Assembly (NCBI GenBank): GCA_030151165.1
Contig: JASLEM010000040.1
Span: 1-12,232, forward strand
DNA length: 12,232 nt
Direction of reading: 5' to 3'
Source of the DNA: Burkholderiaceae bacterium
GTDB taxonomy: Bacteria; Pseudomonadota; Gammaproteobacteria; Burkholderiales; Burkholderiaceae
Position 1 is the first letter of the stretch; each line of letters begins with the position of its first letter. A program made the position numbers and the translations under genes. The notes below the pieces were generated by a model. That model made no database searches. It was not told where the DNA came from and was given only the letters and a program-made list of their open reading frames with translations. Below, piece after piece: positions 6,490-12,232 of the stretch.

Positions 6490-6498
6490 GGCGGTCTT

Positions 6499-6519
6499 TC
6501 GAAGAGTCGTGATCTTCGA
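6499..6519 (-). promoter_or_regulatory. Perfect inverted repeat just upstream of the small acidic gene
   Basis: TCGAAGA (6499-6505) and TCTTCGA (6513-6519) are perfect 7-bp inverted copies with a 7-nt spacer, ending ten bases before the ATG. The surrounding 6499-6540 stretch is the AT-richest of the neighbourhood and probably holds the promoter, though no convincing -35/-10 pair is seen. It could be a repressor site or a 5'-leader hairpin next to the ribosome-binding site. Confidence 0.4.
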
Positions 6520-6577
6520 TTAACCGGCAATCGCTATTCCCGTGGCGTCGCCCCCGCCGTCGTCCGGGCGCCCGCCC

Positions 6578-7558
6578 TCAGGCCGGCACCGGTGCGCTGA
6601 CCACCCCGCCGTCGTCGCCCGACAGGCCGCCCAGCGCGGCCTCGGCCGCCTGCAGCAGCGGCAGCAGCTGGTTGCCGTGCGTCGGGGCCCAGACGACGCC
6701 GATGCGCGGCACGACGGCCAGCCGCGCGACGCCCACGTTGATCGGCGCGGCGAGCGACTTCGCGATCTTGCCCGCGACCAGCGTGGCCTCCTCGGCGGTG
6801 TGCAGGTCGACCAGCATCGCGGCGAACTGCCCGCGCTCCAGCCGCACGGCGGTGTCGGTCTTGCGCAGCTCGAAGTGCAGGCGGCCGGCGGTGGCGCGCA
6901 GCACGTCGTCGCCGACGCTGTGGCCGTACTGCTCGCACAGCGCGTCGAAGCCGCCGAGGTCGATCAGCATCAGCGCGAGCACGTTCTTCTGCCGCGCGGC
7001 GCGCAGCAGCGCCATCTCGGCGCGATCCTGCAGCACGGCGCGCGTGGGCAGGCCGGTGAGGCTGTCGTGGTGGGTGAGGCGCAGCGGCGCGTCCTCGGCG
7101 TGGCGCACCAGCGGCTCGACGGCGATCAGGCCGGTGACGTGGCCCTGGTGATCGCGCACCGTGCCCATCGCGAGGCGCGTCGGGTGCGGCGAGCCGTCCT
7201 GGTGGCGCAGCACCCATTCGTGCGGCTCGGGGGGCGTCGTCACGCCGCCGTGGCTCAGGCCCGCGCCGAACACGCTGGCGTCGGCGGCGACGTGGCGGCC
7301 GAGCGTGGTCGACAGCTGCGCCGCGCGCACTTCCAGCTCCTCGAGCGACACCAGGCTGCCCGCGAGCGGCTGGCCGGCGAGCGTGTCGGCGGCGTGGCCC
7401 AGCCGCTCGGCGGCGGTCGGGTTGATCCAGCTTATTCGGCCCTCCAGGTCCAGGCCCAGCGCGATGCCGGGGTAGGCGTCCAGCAGCAGGCGCTGCACTT
7501 CTCCGAGTTCCAGCCAGGTGTGGGACTGCGGGTCGAGGGGAGTGGGGTGGCTGTCCAT
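6578..7558 (-). CDS. PAS-GGDEF protein with degenerate GGDEF site (ERGQF), probably not a diguanylate cyclase
   Basis: A 326-residue soluble protein. Residues about 20-150 are a PAS-type sensor: PGIALGLDLEGRISWINPTA (30-49), then HEWVLRHQDGSPHPTRLAMG (113-132) and DHQGHVTGLIAVEP (136-149). Residues 155-312 are a GGDEF fold with HDSLTGLPTRAVLQDR (164-179), LMLIDLGGFDALCEQYGHSVGDDVL (196-220) and RKTDTAVRLERGQFAAMLVD (232-251). The signature is ERGQF (241-245) instead of GG(D/E)EF, so the metal-binding acid is Gly243 and the next Glu is Gln244. The guanine-contacting Asn is Cys208; Asp200 and Asp217 remain. Cyclase activity is therefore unlikely. A GTP- or c-di-GMP-binding or purely sensory role is an inference. 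No RxxD inhibitory site or EAL domain is seen. The ATG at 7558 gives the full PAS domain; its ribosome-binding site is weak. Confidence 0.85.
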   Translation of the reverse strand: MDSHPTPLDPQSHTWLELGEVQRLLLDAYPGIALGLDLEGRISWINPTAAERLGHAADTLAGQPLAGSLVSLEELEVRAAQLSTTLGRHVAADASVFGAGLSHGGVTTPPEPHEWVLRHQDGSPHPTRLAMGTVRDHQGHVTGLIAVEPLVRHAEDAPLRLTHHDSLTGLPTRAVLQDRAEMALLRAARQKNVLALMLIDLGGFDALCEQYGHSVGDDVLRATAGRLHFELRKTDTAVRLERGQFAAMLVDLHTAEEATLVAGKIAKSLAAPINVGVARLAVVPRIGVVWAPTHGNQLLPLLQAAEAALGGLSGDDGGVVSAPVPA

Positions 7559-7642
7559 CGGGCCAGTCTCGCACCGAGCGGGGGGCGGCGGCAACGGGAT
7601 TTCCCGCGTGCCGCGAAGGGTGGGCCGACCCGGCGCTGCAGA

Positions 7643-7672
7643 GCATGTCTTAGACGCCGGCGCCGAACATGC
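7643..7672. promoter_or_regulatory. Inverted repeat between the PAS-GGDEF and dioxygenase genes
   Basis: GCATGT (7643-7648) and ACATGC (7667-7672) are perfect inverted copies with an 18-bp spacer. GTCTTAGAC (7647-7655) is a second short palindrome overlapping the left arm. They lie in the 253-bp gap between divergent genes, whose remaining sequence shows nothing else clear. An operator for either gene is possible but unproven. Confidence 0.3.
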
Positions 7673-7771
7673 ACCTGGATCGGACGCGCCCGTCGTGCAG
7701 GCTCGCGGACCTCGCCCGCGCTCCCGTCGAGGCCATGCGCGGCCGCGCGGGCCGGATCGCGCGAATGCTCC

Positions 7772-7777
7772 TATAGT
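7772..7777 (+). promoter_or_regulatory. Likely -10 of the dioxygenase promoter
   Basis: TATAGT lies 34 bp before the ATG in otherwise very GC-rich DNA, and would give a leader of about 28 nt. No matching -35 is visible at 16-18 bp, so activator dependence is possible. The same nine bases TATAGTCGC occur at 3718-3726 before the GlxA-type regulator, most simply as two similar -10 regions. Confidence 0.4.
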
Positions 7778-7811
7778 CGCCCCGCACGCCTTCCGCAGCC
7801 GCCCGACCGCC

Positions 7812-8687
7812 ATGCGCAACCTCGACGAACACAACATCACCCAGGCCGTGCTCGCCATGCAGGCCGGCGCGCCGGACGAGCGCCTGAAGACGCTGGTGGC
7901 GAGCCTCGTGCAGCACCTGCACGCCTTCGCGCGCGAGACGGCGCTGACCGAGGCCGAGTGGTTCGAGGGCATCCGCTTCCTGACCGAGACCGGCCACATC
8001 ACGACCGCGCAGCGCCAGGAGTTCATCCTCCTGTCGGACGTGCTGGGGCTGTCGATGCTCGTCACCGCGCTCAACCACCGCAAGCCCGAGGGCTGCACCG
8101 AGGCGACCGTGTTCGGCCCGTTCCACGTCGAGGGCTCGCCGCAGTTCGCGCTCGGCGACGACGTGAGCAACGGCGCCGTCGGCGAGCCGTGCTTCGTGCG
8201 TGGACGCATCGTCGGGCCGGACGGCCGCGGCGTCCCGCACGCCGAGCTGCAGGTCTGGCAGGCCGACGCGGACGGGATGTACGACGTCCAGTACGAGGCC
8301 GCCGGGGCGGCGCCCGCGCACCGGGCGCGCGGCACGCTCCACGCGGACGCCGACGGCCGCTTCCACTTCCGCACGATCCGCGCCGAGGCCTATCCGATCC
8401 CGCACGACGGCCCGGTCGGCCGGCTGCTCGCCGCGCTCGGGCGCCATCCGTGGCGGCCGGCGCACCTGCACTTCATGATCACGGCGCCCGGCTTCGAGCG
8501 CCTCATCACGCACGTGTTCCGCGCCGGCGACCGCTACCTCGACTCTGACGCCGTCTTCGGCGTGCGCTCGTCGCTGGTCGCCGAATGGGTCGAACACGCG
8601 CCCGGCACGATGCCGGACGGCCAGCCTGGCGCAGTGCGGTTCTACACGCTCGACTTCGACTTCGTGCTCGCGACGTCGTCGACCTGA
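7812..8687 (+). CDS. Intradiol ring-cleavage dioxygenase (catechol/hydroxyquinol 1,2-dioxygenase type)
   Basis: A 291-residue cytoplasmic non-haem Fe(III) enzyme that cleaves catechol-like rings between the two hydroxyls to give muconate-type acids. Residues about 25-105 are the N-terminal helical dimerisation domain (EWFEGIRFLTETGHITTAQR, 49-68). The catalytic beta-sandwich follows from FGPFHVEGSP (101-110). All four iron ligands are visible: Tyr157 (DGMYDVQY), Tyr194 (AEAYPIPHDGPVG), His218 and His220 (RPAHLHF). The FGPFHVEGSP segment and overall length suit the hydroxyquinol 1,2-dioxygenase branch, but catechol or chlorocatechol substrates cannot be excluded. No maleylacetate reductase, muconate cycloisomerase or dedicated regulator adjoins it. 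No ribosome-binding site is evident before the ATG. A short GC stem and TTTT follow the stop. Confidence 0.92.
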   Translation: MRNLDEHNITQAVLAMQAGAPDERLKTLVASLVQHLHAFARETALTEAEWFEGIRFLTETGHITTAQRQEFILLSDVLGLSMLVTALNHRKPEGCTEATVFGPFHVEGSPQFALGDDVSNGAVGEPCFVRGRIVGPDGRGVPHAELQVWQADADGMYDVQYEAAGAAPAHRARGTLHADADGRFHFRTIRAEAYPIPHDGPVGRLLAALGRHPWRPAHLHFMITAPGFERLITHVFRAGDRYLDSDAVFGVRSSLVAEWVEHAPGTMPDGQPGAVRFYTLDFDFVLATSST

Positions 8688-8691
8688 ATCG

Positions 8692-8709
8692 CGCGGCGCC
8701 CGCGGTTTT
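8692..8709 (+). terminator. Short intrinsic terminator after the dioxygenase
   Basis: CGCGG (8692-8696) and CCGCG (8700-8704) form a perfect 5-bp all-GC stem with a CGC loop, followed by G and TTTT (8706-8709), five bases after the stop codon. The stem is short, so strength is uncertain. Confidence 0.45.
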
Positions 8710-8779
8710 GGGGCGGCTGGCGGCTTTGCAAGTCCGGTTTTGTTTGCGTTTCGTCAATAGTCAATTCGCGGCGGGCTCA

Positions 8780-8808
8780 TTGATCGAGCTAGGTGAAAAC
8801 CCTAAAGT
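8780..8808 (+). promoter_or_regulatory. Sigma-70-type promoter of the small exported protein gene
   Basis: TTGATC (8780-8785) and TAAAGT (8803-8808) match the -35 and -10 consensus at four positions each with an ideal 17-bp spacer, in a locally AT-richer stretch (about 8725-8808). Transcription would begin near 8815, giving a leader of roughly 54 nt with AAGGA before the ATG. Confidence 0.5.
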
Positions 8809-8868
8809 TGCGTCCAACGACCCTGGAATCCATGCACAGGGCCCTCCCGCCGCACCAAGGAACCCACC

Positions 8869-9165
8869 ATGAAGACCTCTGCCCTCATCGCCGCCGCCGT
8901 CCTGTCCACCGCCGCCTTCGGCGCCTTCGCCCAGACCGGCCGTCCGTCCACCACCGAAGCGCCGGCCGCGCCGATCGCCGTCGCGCAAGGCGACGCGCAA
9001 GTCGGCTCGTACGCCCGCTACCTGATGCTGAACGGCACCACGCGCGACGAAGCCATCGCCCAGGCCGCCTCGGTCGACCACCCGGCCTCGCACCCGCTGC
9101 TGCACCGCTACGCGCGCGCCCACACCGCGCCGGTCAAGGGCGAGACGACGACCGTCCAGCAATAA
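8869..9165 (+). CDS. Small exported protein of unknown function
   Basis: A 98-residue precursor with a textbook Sec signal peptide: KT at the N-terminus, a hydrophobic core SALIAAAVLSTAAFGAF, and a probable signal-peptidase I site after Ala21 (AFA-QT). The mature part is about 77 residues and likely periplasmic. It has a Pro/Ala-rich start, one probable amphipathic helix pair SYARYLMLNGTTRDEAIAQAA (about 47-67) and a His-containing tail (HPASHPLLHRYARAH). It has no cysteine and no family I can name with confidence. It resembles the many short exported proteins of Burkholderiales (DUF4148-like in style). The ATG is supported by AAGGA 9 nt upstream and by a good promoter. A hairpin follows about 50 bp after the stop, so it appears to be a single-gene unit. 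Confidence 0.8.
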   Translation: MKTSALIAAAVLSTAAFGAFAQTGRPSTTEAPAAPIAVAQGDAQVGSYARYLMLNGTTRDEAIAQAASVDHPASHPLLHRYARAHTAPVKGETTTVQQ

Positions 9166-9218
9166 CACTGGATGCCTGCGCCGTCCGTCCGCGCGACGGG
9201 CCCCGCGCGCACCTTCCG

Positions 9219-9260
9219 ACGACCGCCCGCGGCCTGCCCGCGCGCGGTCGTTCGTCGTTT
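9219..9260 (+). terminator. Probable terminator after the small exported protein gene
   Basis: ACGACCGC (9219-9226) and GCGGTCGT (9244-9251) are perfect 8-bp complements with a GC-rich 17-nt loop, followed by a T-rich run (9251-9260, ending TTT). It could form a rho-independent terminator, though the T tract is interrupted. Confidence 0.45.
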
Positions 9261-9341
9261 CGTCGCGCGCCTTTCCTGGCGCCACGCTGAATGGCCCGCG
9301 GGCGGCGCCGGGCAGGCTCGCCGTGCGACCATCGCCACCCT

Positions 9342-10577
9342 ATGACCGTGTCCGACTCGCTGCGCGCCCACCCGTCCTTCCTCCGTTTCTGGGCCGGCCG
9401 CCTGTGCGGCACGATGGCCAACCAGATGCTGATGGTGGCGGTCGCGTGGCAGATGTACGACCTGACGCGCAGCGCGTGGAGCCTCGGGCTCGTCGGCCTG
9501 TTCCAGTTCTTCCCGGCGCTCGCGCTGGCGCTGGTCGCCGGCCACGTGACCGACCGGCACGACCGCCGCCATGTCGTCGCGATGGCGCTCTTGCTGCAGC
9601 TGGTCGCGGCGGTGGTGCTGCTGTCGGCGACGCACGAGCACTGGATCAACCGGGCGCTGATCCTCGGCGTGTCGCTGCTGCTGGGCGTGGCGCGCTCGTT
9701 CCAGATGACCGCGCAGCAGGCGCTGACGCCGCTGCTGGTGCCCGCGCCGCTGCTGGCGCGCGCGCTGGCGTTCAGTTCCTCGGGCATGCAGGCCGCGATC
9801 ATCGGCGGCCCGGCCGTCGGCGGCTTCCTGTACGCGGCCGGCGCGAGCATGGTCTACGTCGTCTGCGGCGCGTTGCTCGTGGCGGCCATCGCGCTCGTGT
9901 GGAGCGCGCGCTACGACCACAAGCCGAGCCCGCGCGAGCCGGTCACGATGGACACGCTGCTCGCCGGCGTGCGCTTCATCCGCGCGCGGCCCGTGGTGCT
10001 CGGCGCGATCTCGCTCGACCTGTTCGCCGTGCTGCTGGGCGGCGCCACCGCGCTGCTGCCGATCTATGCGCGCGACATCCTGCACACCGGCCCCGAGGGC
10101 CTGGGCCTGCTGCGCGGTGCGCCGGCGGTGGGCGCGTTCGCGATGTCGCTGGTGCTCGCGCGCTGGACGATCCAGCGCGGCGTCGGCAAGGTGCTGTTCG
10201 CCGCGGTCGCGACCTTCGGCATCACGACGCTCGTGTTCGCGGTGTCGACGGCGTTCTGGCTGTCGATGGCGATGCTGTTCATCAACGGCGCGGCCGACAT
10301 GGTCAGCGTCGTCGTGCGCCAGACGCTGGTGCAGCTCGACACGCCGGATGAGATGCGCGGCCGCGTCAGTGCCGTCAACTCGATCTTCATCGGCGCGAGC
10401 AACCAGCTCGGCGAGTTCGAGTCCGGCGCCACCGCCGCGCTGCTCGGGCCGGTCGGCTCGGTGCTGCTGGGCGGCGTCGGCACGCTGCTCGTCGTCGGGC
10501 TGTGGATGAAGTGGTTCCCGCAGCTGCGCGACCGCGAGAGCCTGGCGAAATCCGAAGCCGAGGCCAAGGCGGCCTGA
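9342..10577 (+). CDS. MFS transporter, EntS-type exporter
   Basis: A 411-residue inner-membrane protein with about ten to twelve hydrophobic helices. AGHVTDRHDRRHVV (66-79) is the MFS cytoplasmic motif A in the loop between helices 2 and 3. In the second half DEMRGRVSAVNSIFIGASNQLGEFESG is typical of the enterobactin-exporter (EntS/MFS_3) branch, which exports siderophores or other small molecules by proton antiport. No siderophore gene is nearby, so the substrate is unknown. The ATG at 9342 is chosen because the protein then begins directly with the family-like DSLRAHPSFLRFWAGR. The open frame extends to 9291, but those 17 residues are Arg-rich. No Shine-Dalgarno is evident. It ends four bases from the convergent flavoprotein gene. 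Confidence 0.9.
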   Translation: MTVSDSLRAHPSFLRFWAGRLCGTMANQMLMVAVAWQMYDLTRSAWSLGLVGLFQFFPALALALVAGHVTDRHDRRHVVAMALLLQLVAAVVLLSATHEHWINRALILGVSLLLGVARSFQMTAQQALTPLLVPAPLLARALAFSSSGMQAAIIGGPAVGGFLYAAGASMVYVVCGALLVAAIALVWSARYDHKPSPREPVTMDTLLAGVRFIRARPVVLGAISLDLFAVLLGGATALLPIYARDILHTGPEGLGLLRGAPAVGAFAMSLVLARWTIQRGVGKVLFAAVATFGITTLVFAVSTAFWLSMAMLFINGAADMVSVVVRQTLVQLDTPDEMRGRVSAVNSIFIGASNQLGEFESGATAALLGPVGSVLLGGVGTLLVVGLWMKWFPQLRDRESLAKSEAEAKAA

Positions 10578-10581
10578 CGAT

Positions 10582-11205
10582 TCAGTACAGCGACGCGCGC
10601 TGCCGCTCCTCGAGCCCGTCGTCGTAGGCCTTGCCGCCGACTTCCTCGTCCGTCAGCGCCGCGAGCATCGCGCCCGGCGACGGCACCGGCCGCACCGCGT
10701 CGGCCGCGAGCGGCGCCCACAGGTTCGAGCGCACGATCGCGCGGGCGCACTGGAAGAACACCTCGTCGACGGCGATCTCCAGCACGCACTTCGGCGGCTG
10801 GCCCTGCACCGACAGCCGCTCGAGCAACCCGGGCTCGACGGAGATGCGCGCGCGGCCGTTGACGCGCAACGTCTCGCCGACGCCGGGGATCAGGAACAAC
10901 AGCCCGACGCGCGGGTCGCCGACGATGTTGCGCAGGCTGTCGATGCGGTTGTTGCCGCGCCGCTCGGGCAGCAGCAGCGTGCGTTCGTCGCGCACGACGA
11001 CGAAGCCCGGCGCGTCGCCGCGCGGGGACGCGTCGAGGCCGTCCGGCCCGACCGTCGACAGCACCGCGAATGGCGACGCCTCGATCATCGCGCGATAGAC
11101 CGGCGGGATCGTGCTCGTCTGCTTGCGCCGCGAGGCGTCGCCGACGGGCCCGAACAGGGCCTCGAGCGCGGCGAGGTCGTGGATGAGGTGCGGCGTCGGT
11201 TCCAT
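10582..11205 (-). CDS. PPOX-type FMN-binding protein (MSMEG_1061-like family)
   Basis: A 207-residue protein of the pyridoxamine 5'-phosphate oxidase-like split-barrel fold. YRAMIEASPFAVLSTVGPDGLDASPRGDAPGFV (37-69), LLLPERRGNNRIDSLRNI (77-94), GLLFLIPGVGETLRVNGRARIS (101-122) and the NLWAP segment (161-165) are the FMN-phosphate and isoalloxazine-contacting regions of this subfamily. The family holds flavin-dependent reductases/oxidases of unknown substrate; a true PdxH role is unlikely. Cytoplasmic. The ATG at 11205 has no strong ribosome-binding site but lies 15 bp after the nucleotidyltransferase stop on the same strand, so translation from a kdsA-led transcript is plausible. Confidence 0.88.
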   Translation of the reverse strand: MEPTPHLIHDLAALEALFGPVGDASRRKQTSTIPPVYRAMIEASPFAVLSTVGPDGLDASPRGDAPGFVVVRDERTLLLPERRGNNRIDSLRNIVGDPRVGLLFLIPGVGETLRVNGRARISVEPGLLERLSVQGQPPKCVLEIAVDEVFFQCARAIVRSNLWAPLAADAVRPVPSPGAMLAALTDEEVGGKAYDDGLEERQRASLY

Positions 11206-11220
11206 GGCCGCAGTATGCCG

Positions 11221-11805
11221 TCAGCCGGCGACGACGCGCACCTTCGGCCAGCGTCGCGTGTACTGTTTCTGCGCGACGCGCTGCCGGTACGTCTCGACGC
11301 TCACGCGCGCCGGGTTGCGCCGCACGACCATCGCGAAGAGGTCGTCCAGGCCGTGCGGCGCGATGACGCGCAGCGCGCCGTCGGCGTCCATCGACAGCCC
11401 GACCGCGGTCGCGAACTCGGGCCAGCTCGCGACGGCGTCTTCCAGCGACGCGAGCGGCGCGACCGCGTGGCCGAAGCAGCGCTCGAACCACCGATGCACG
11501 CCGGCCTGGTTCGTGACCTCCCACGGCGTCTGCGGGTCGATCGCGCGCAGGCGGGCGAGCAGCGCGGCGTCGCGCTCGGGCGAGAGGTCGCTCGCGTCGA
11601 ACCAGGCGACGTCGACATCCGCGAGGCGCGACGGCGCCGTCCGTTCGTGCAGCGCATCCCACACCAGGTTGCGCACGGCGCCCGCGCCGATGCACCAGTC
11701 CTCCAGCCCGAGCGAGCGCACGGACTCGAGCGCGTGCAGGAACCAGGGCGTGGTGCGCGCGAGCGCGATCAGGCGCGCGTGCGCGTGGGCGTCACGCGGG
11801 GCCAC
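11221..11805 (-). CDS. Nucleotidyltransferase-fold protein (NTP_transf_6 / DUF925)
   Basis: A 194-residue protein matching the NTP_transf_6 family. CIGAGAVRNLVWDALHER (38-55) is the G-x-G nucleotide-binding start of the nucleotidyltransferase fold. LADVDVAWFDASDLSPERD (61-79) carries the metal-binding pair D63/D65. TPWEVTNQAGVHRWF (93-107) is the conserved family block, and TYRQRVAQKQYTRRWP (172-187) the C-terminal signature. The acceptor substrate of the family is unknown. The start is a GTG at 11805, four bases after the kdsA stop, which points to translational coupling; no separate ribosome-binding site is clear. The next ATG-like start would remove most of the fold. Confidence 0.87.
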   Translation of the reverse strand: MAPRDAHAHARLIALARTTPWFLHALESVRSLGLEDWCIGAGAVRNLVWDALHERTAPSRLADVDVAWFDASDLSPERDAALLARLRAIDPQTPWEVTNQAGVHRWFERCFGHAVAPLASLEDAVASWPEFATAVGLSMDADGALRVIAPHGLDDLFAMVVRRNPARVSVETYRQRVAQKQYTRRWPKVRVVAG

Positions 11806-11809
11806 GCGC

Positions 11810-12232
<423 letters not shown>

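Noticed and set aside
6500..6545. GGAAT on the minus strand as an extracytoplasmic-function sigma factor -35
   Set aside because: No matching -10 (GTT or TCNAA type) occurs at the required 16-17 bp spacing.
6542..8548. A rightward open frame of 668 codons antisense to the PAS-GGDEF gene and running into the dioxygenase
   Set aside because: Its composition is Arg/Ala/His-rich with no domain, it overlaps two well-supported genes out of frame, and long spurious frames are expected at this GC content.
8797..8830. CCCTAAAGTTG resembling the -35 of a flagellar sigma-28 promoter
   Set aside because: No GCCGATAA-like -10 follows at the proper distance, and no motility gene is nearby. The same bases serve better as the -10 of a sigma-70 promoter.

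Overview
The window is very GC-rich (about 70% by eye, with strong G/C at third codon positions) and densely packed. The kdsA fragment (Kdo synthesis for lipopolysaccharide) shows a Gram-negative host. Gene content and base composition fit a high-GC betaproteobacterium of the Burkholderiales (Roseateles/Mitsuaria/Rubrivivax-like); this placement is an inference. I see no tRNA, rRNA, CRISPR array, insertion sequence, phage gene or plasmid gene. It reads as ordinary chromosome with many small accessory enzymes and regulators.

Layout, left to right. (1) 2-655 (+) is the C-terminal two thirds of an inositol 2-dehydrogenase-type Gfo/Idh/MocA oxidoreductase, cut by the window edge. (2) 677-1096 (-) is a four-helix DoxX-like membrane protein and 1326-2204 (-) an NmrA-type NAD(P)-binding protein; a divergent LysR regulator (2468-3364, +) probably controls the pair. 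(3) 3361-3654 (-) is a small YciI/muconolactone-isomerase-like protein, divergent from a GlxA-type AraC regulator (3755-4720, +), with an imperfect inverted repeat just before the regulator start. (4) Two unrelated GNAT acetyltransferases lie head to head (4740-5285, - and 5448-6194, +). (5) 6205-6489 (-) is a small acidic hypothetical protein and 6578-7558 (-) a PAS-GGDEF protein whose GGDEF signature has decayed to ERGQF, so probably not a cyclase. (6) 7812-8687 (+) is an intradiol ring-cleavage dioxygenase with all four iron ligands, standing alone. (7) 8869-9165 (+) is a small exported protein with a good promoter, and 9342-10577 (+) an EntS-type MFS exporter. (8) A leftward block consists of kdsA (C-terminal part, 11810-12232), an NTP_transf_6 nucleotidyltransferase (11221-11805) and a PPOX flavoprotein (10582-11205), closely spaced and probably co-transcribed.

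The genes mostly form small self-contained units (regulator plus divergent target, or single genes) rather than one pathway. All five convergent junctions are extremely tight, and in one case both stop codons share a single CTAG. I found no convincing new multi-gene system. The points most worth a second look are the degenerate GGDEF protein, the candidate operators between the two regulator/target pairs, and a possible start-sequestering hairpin before the DoxX-like gene.
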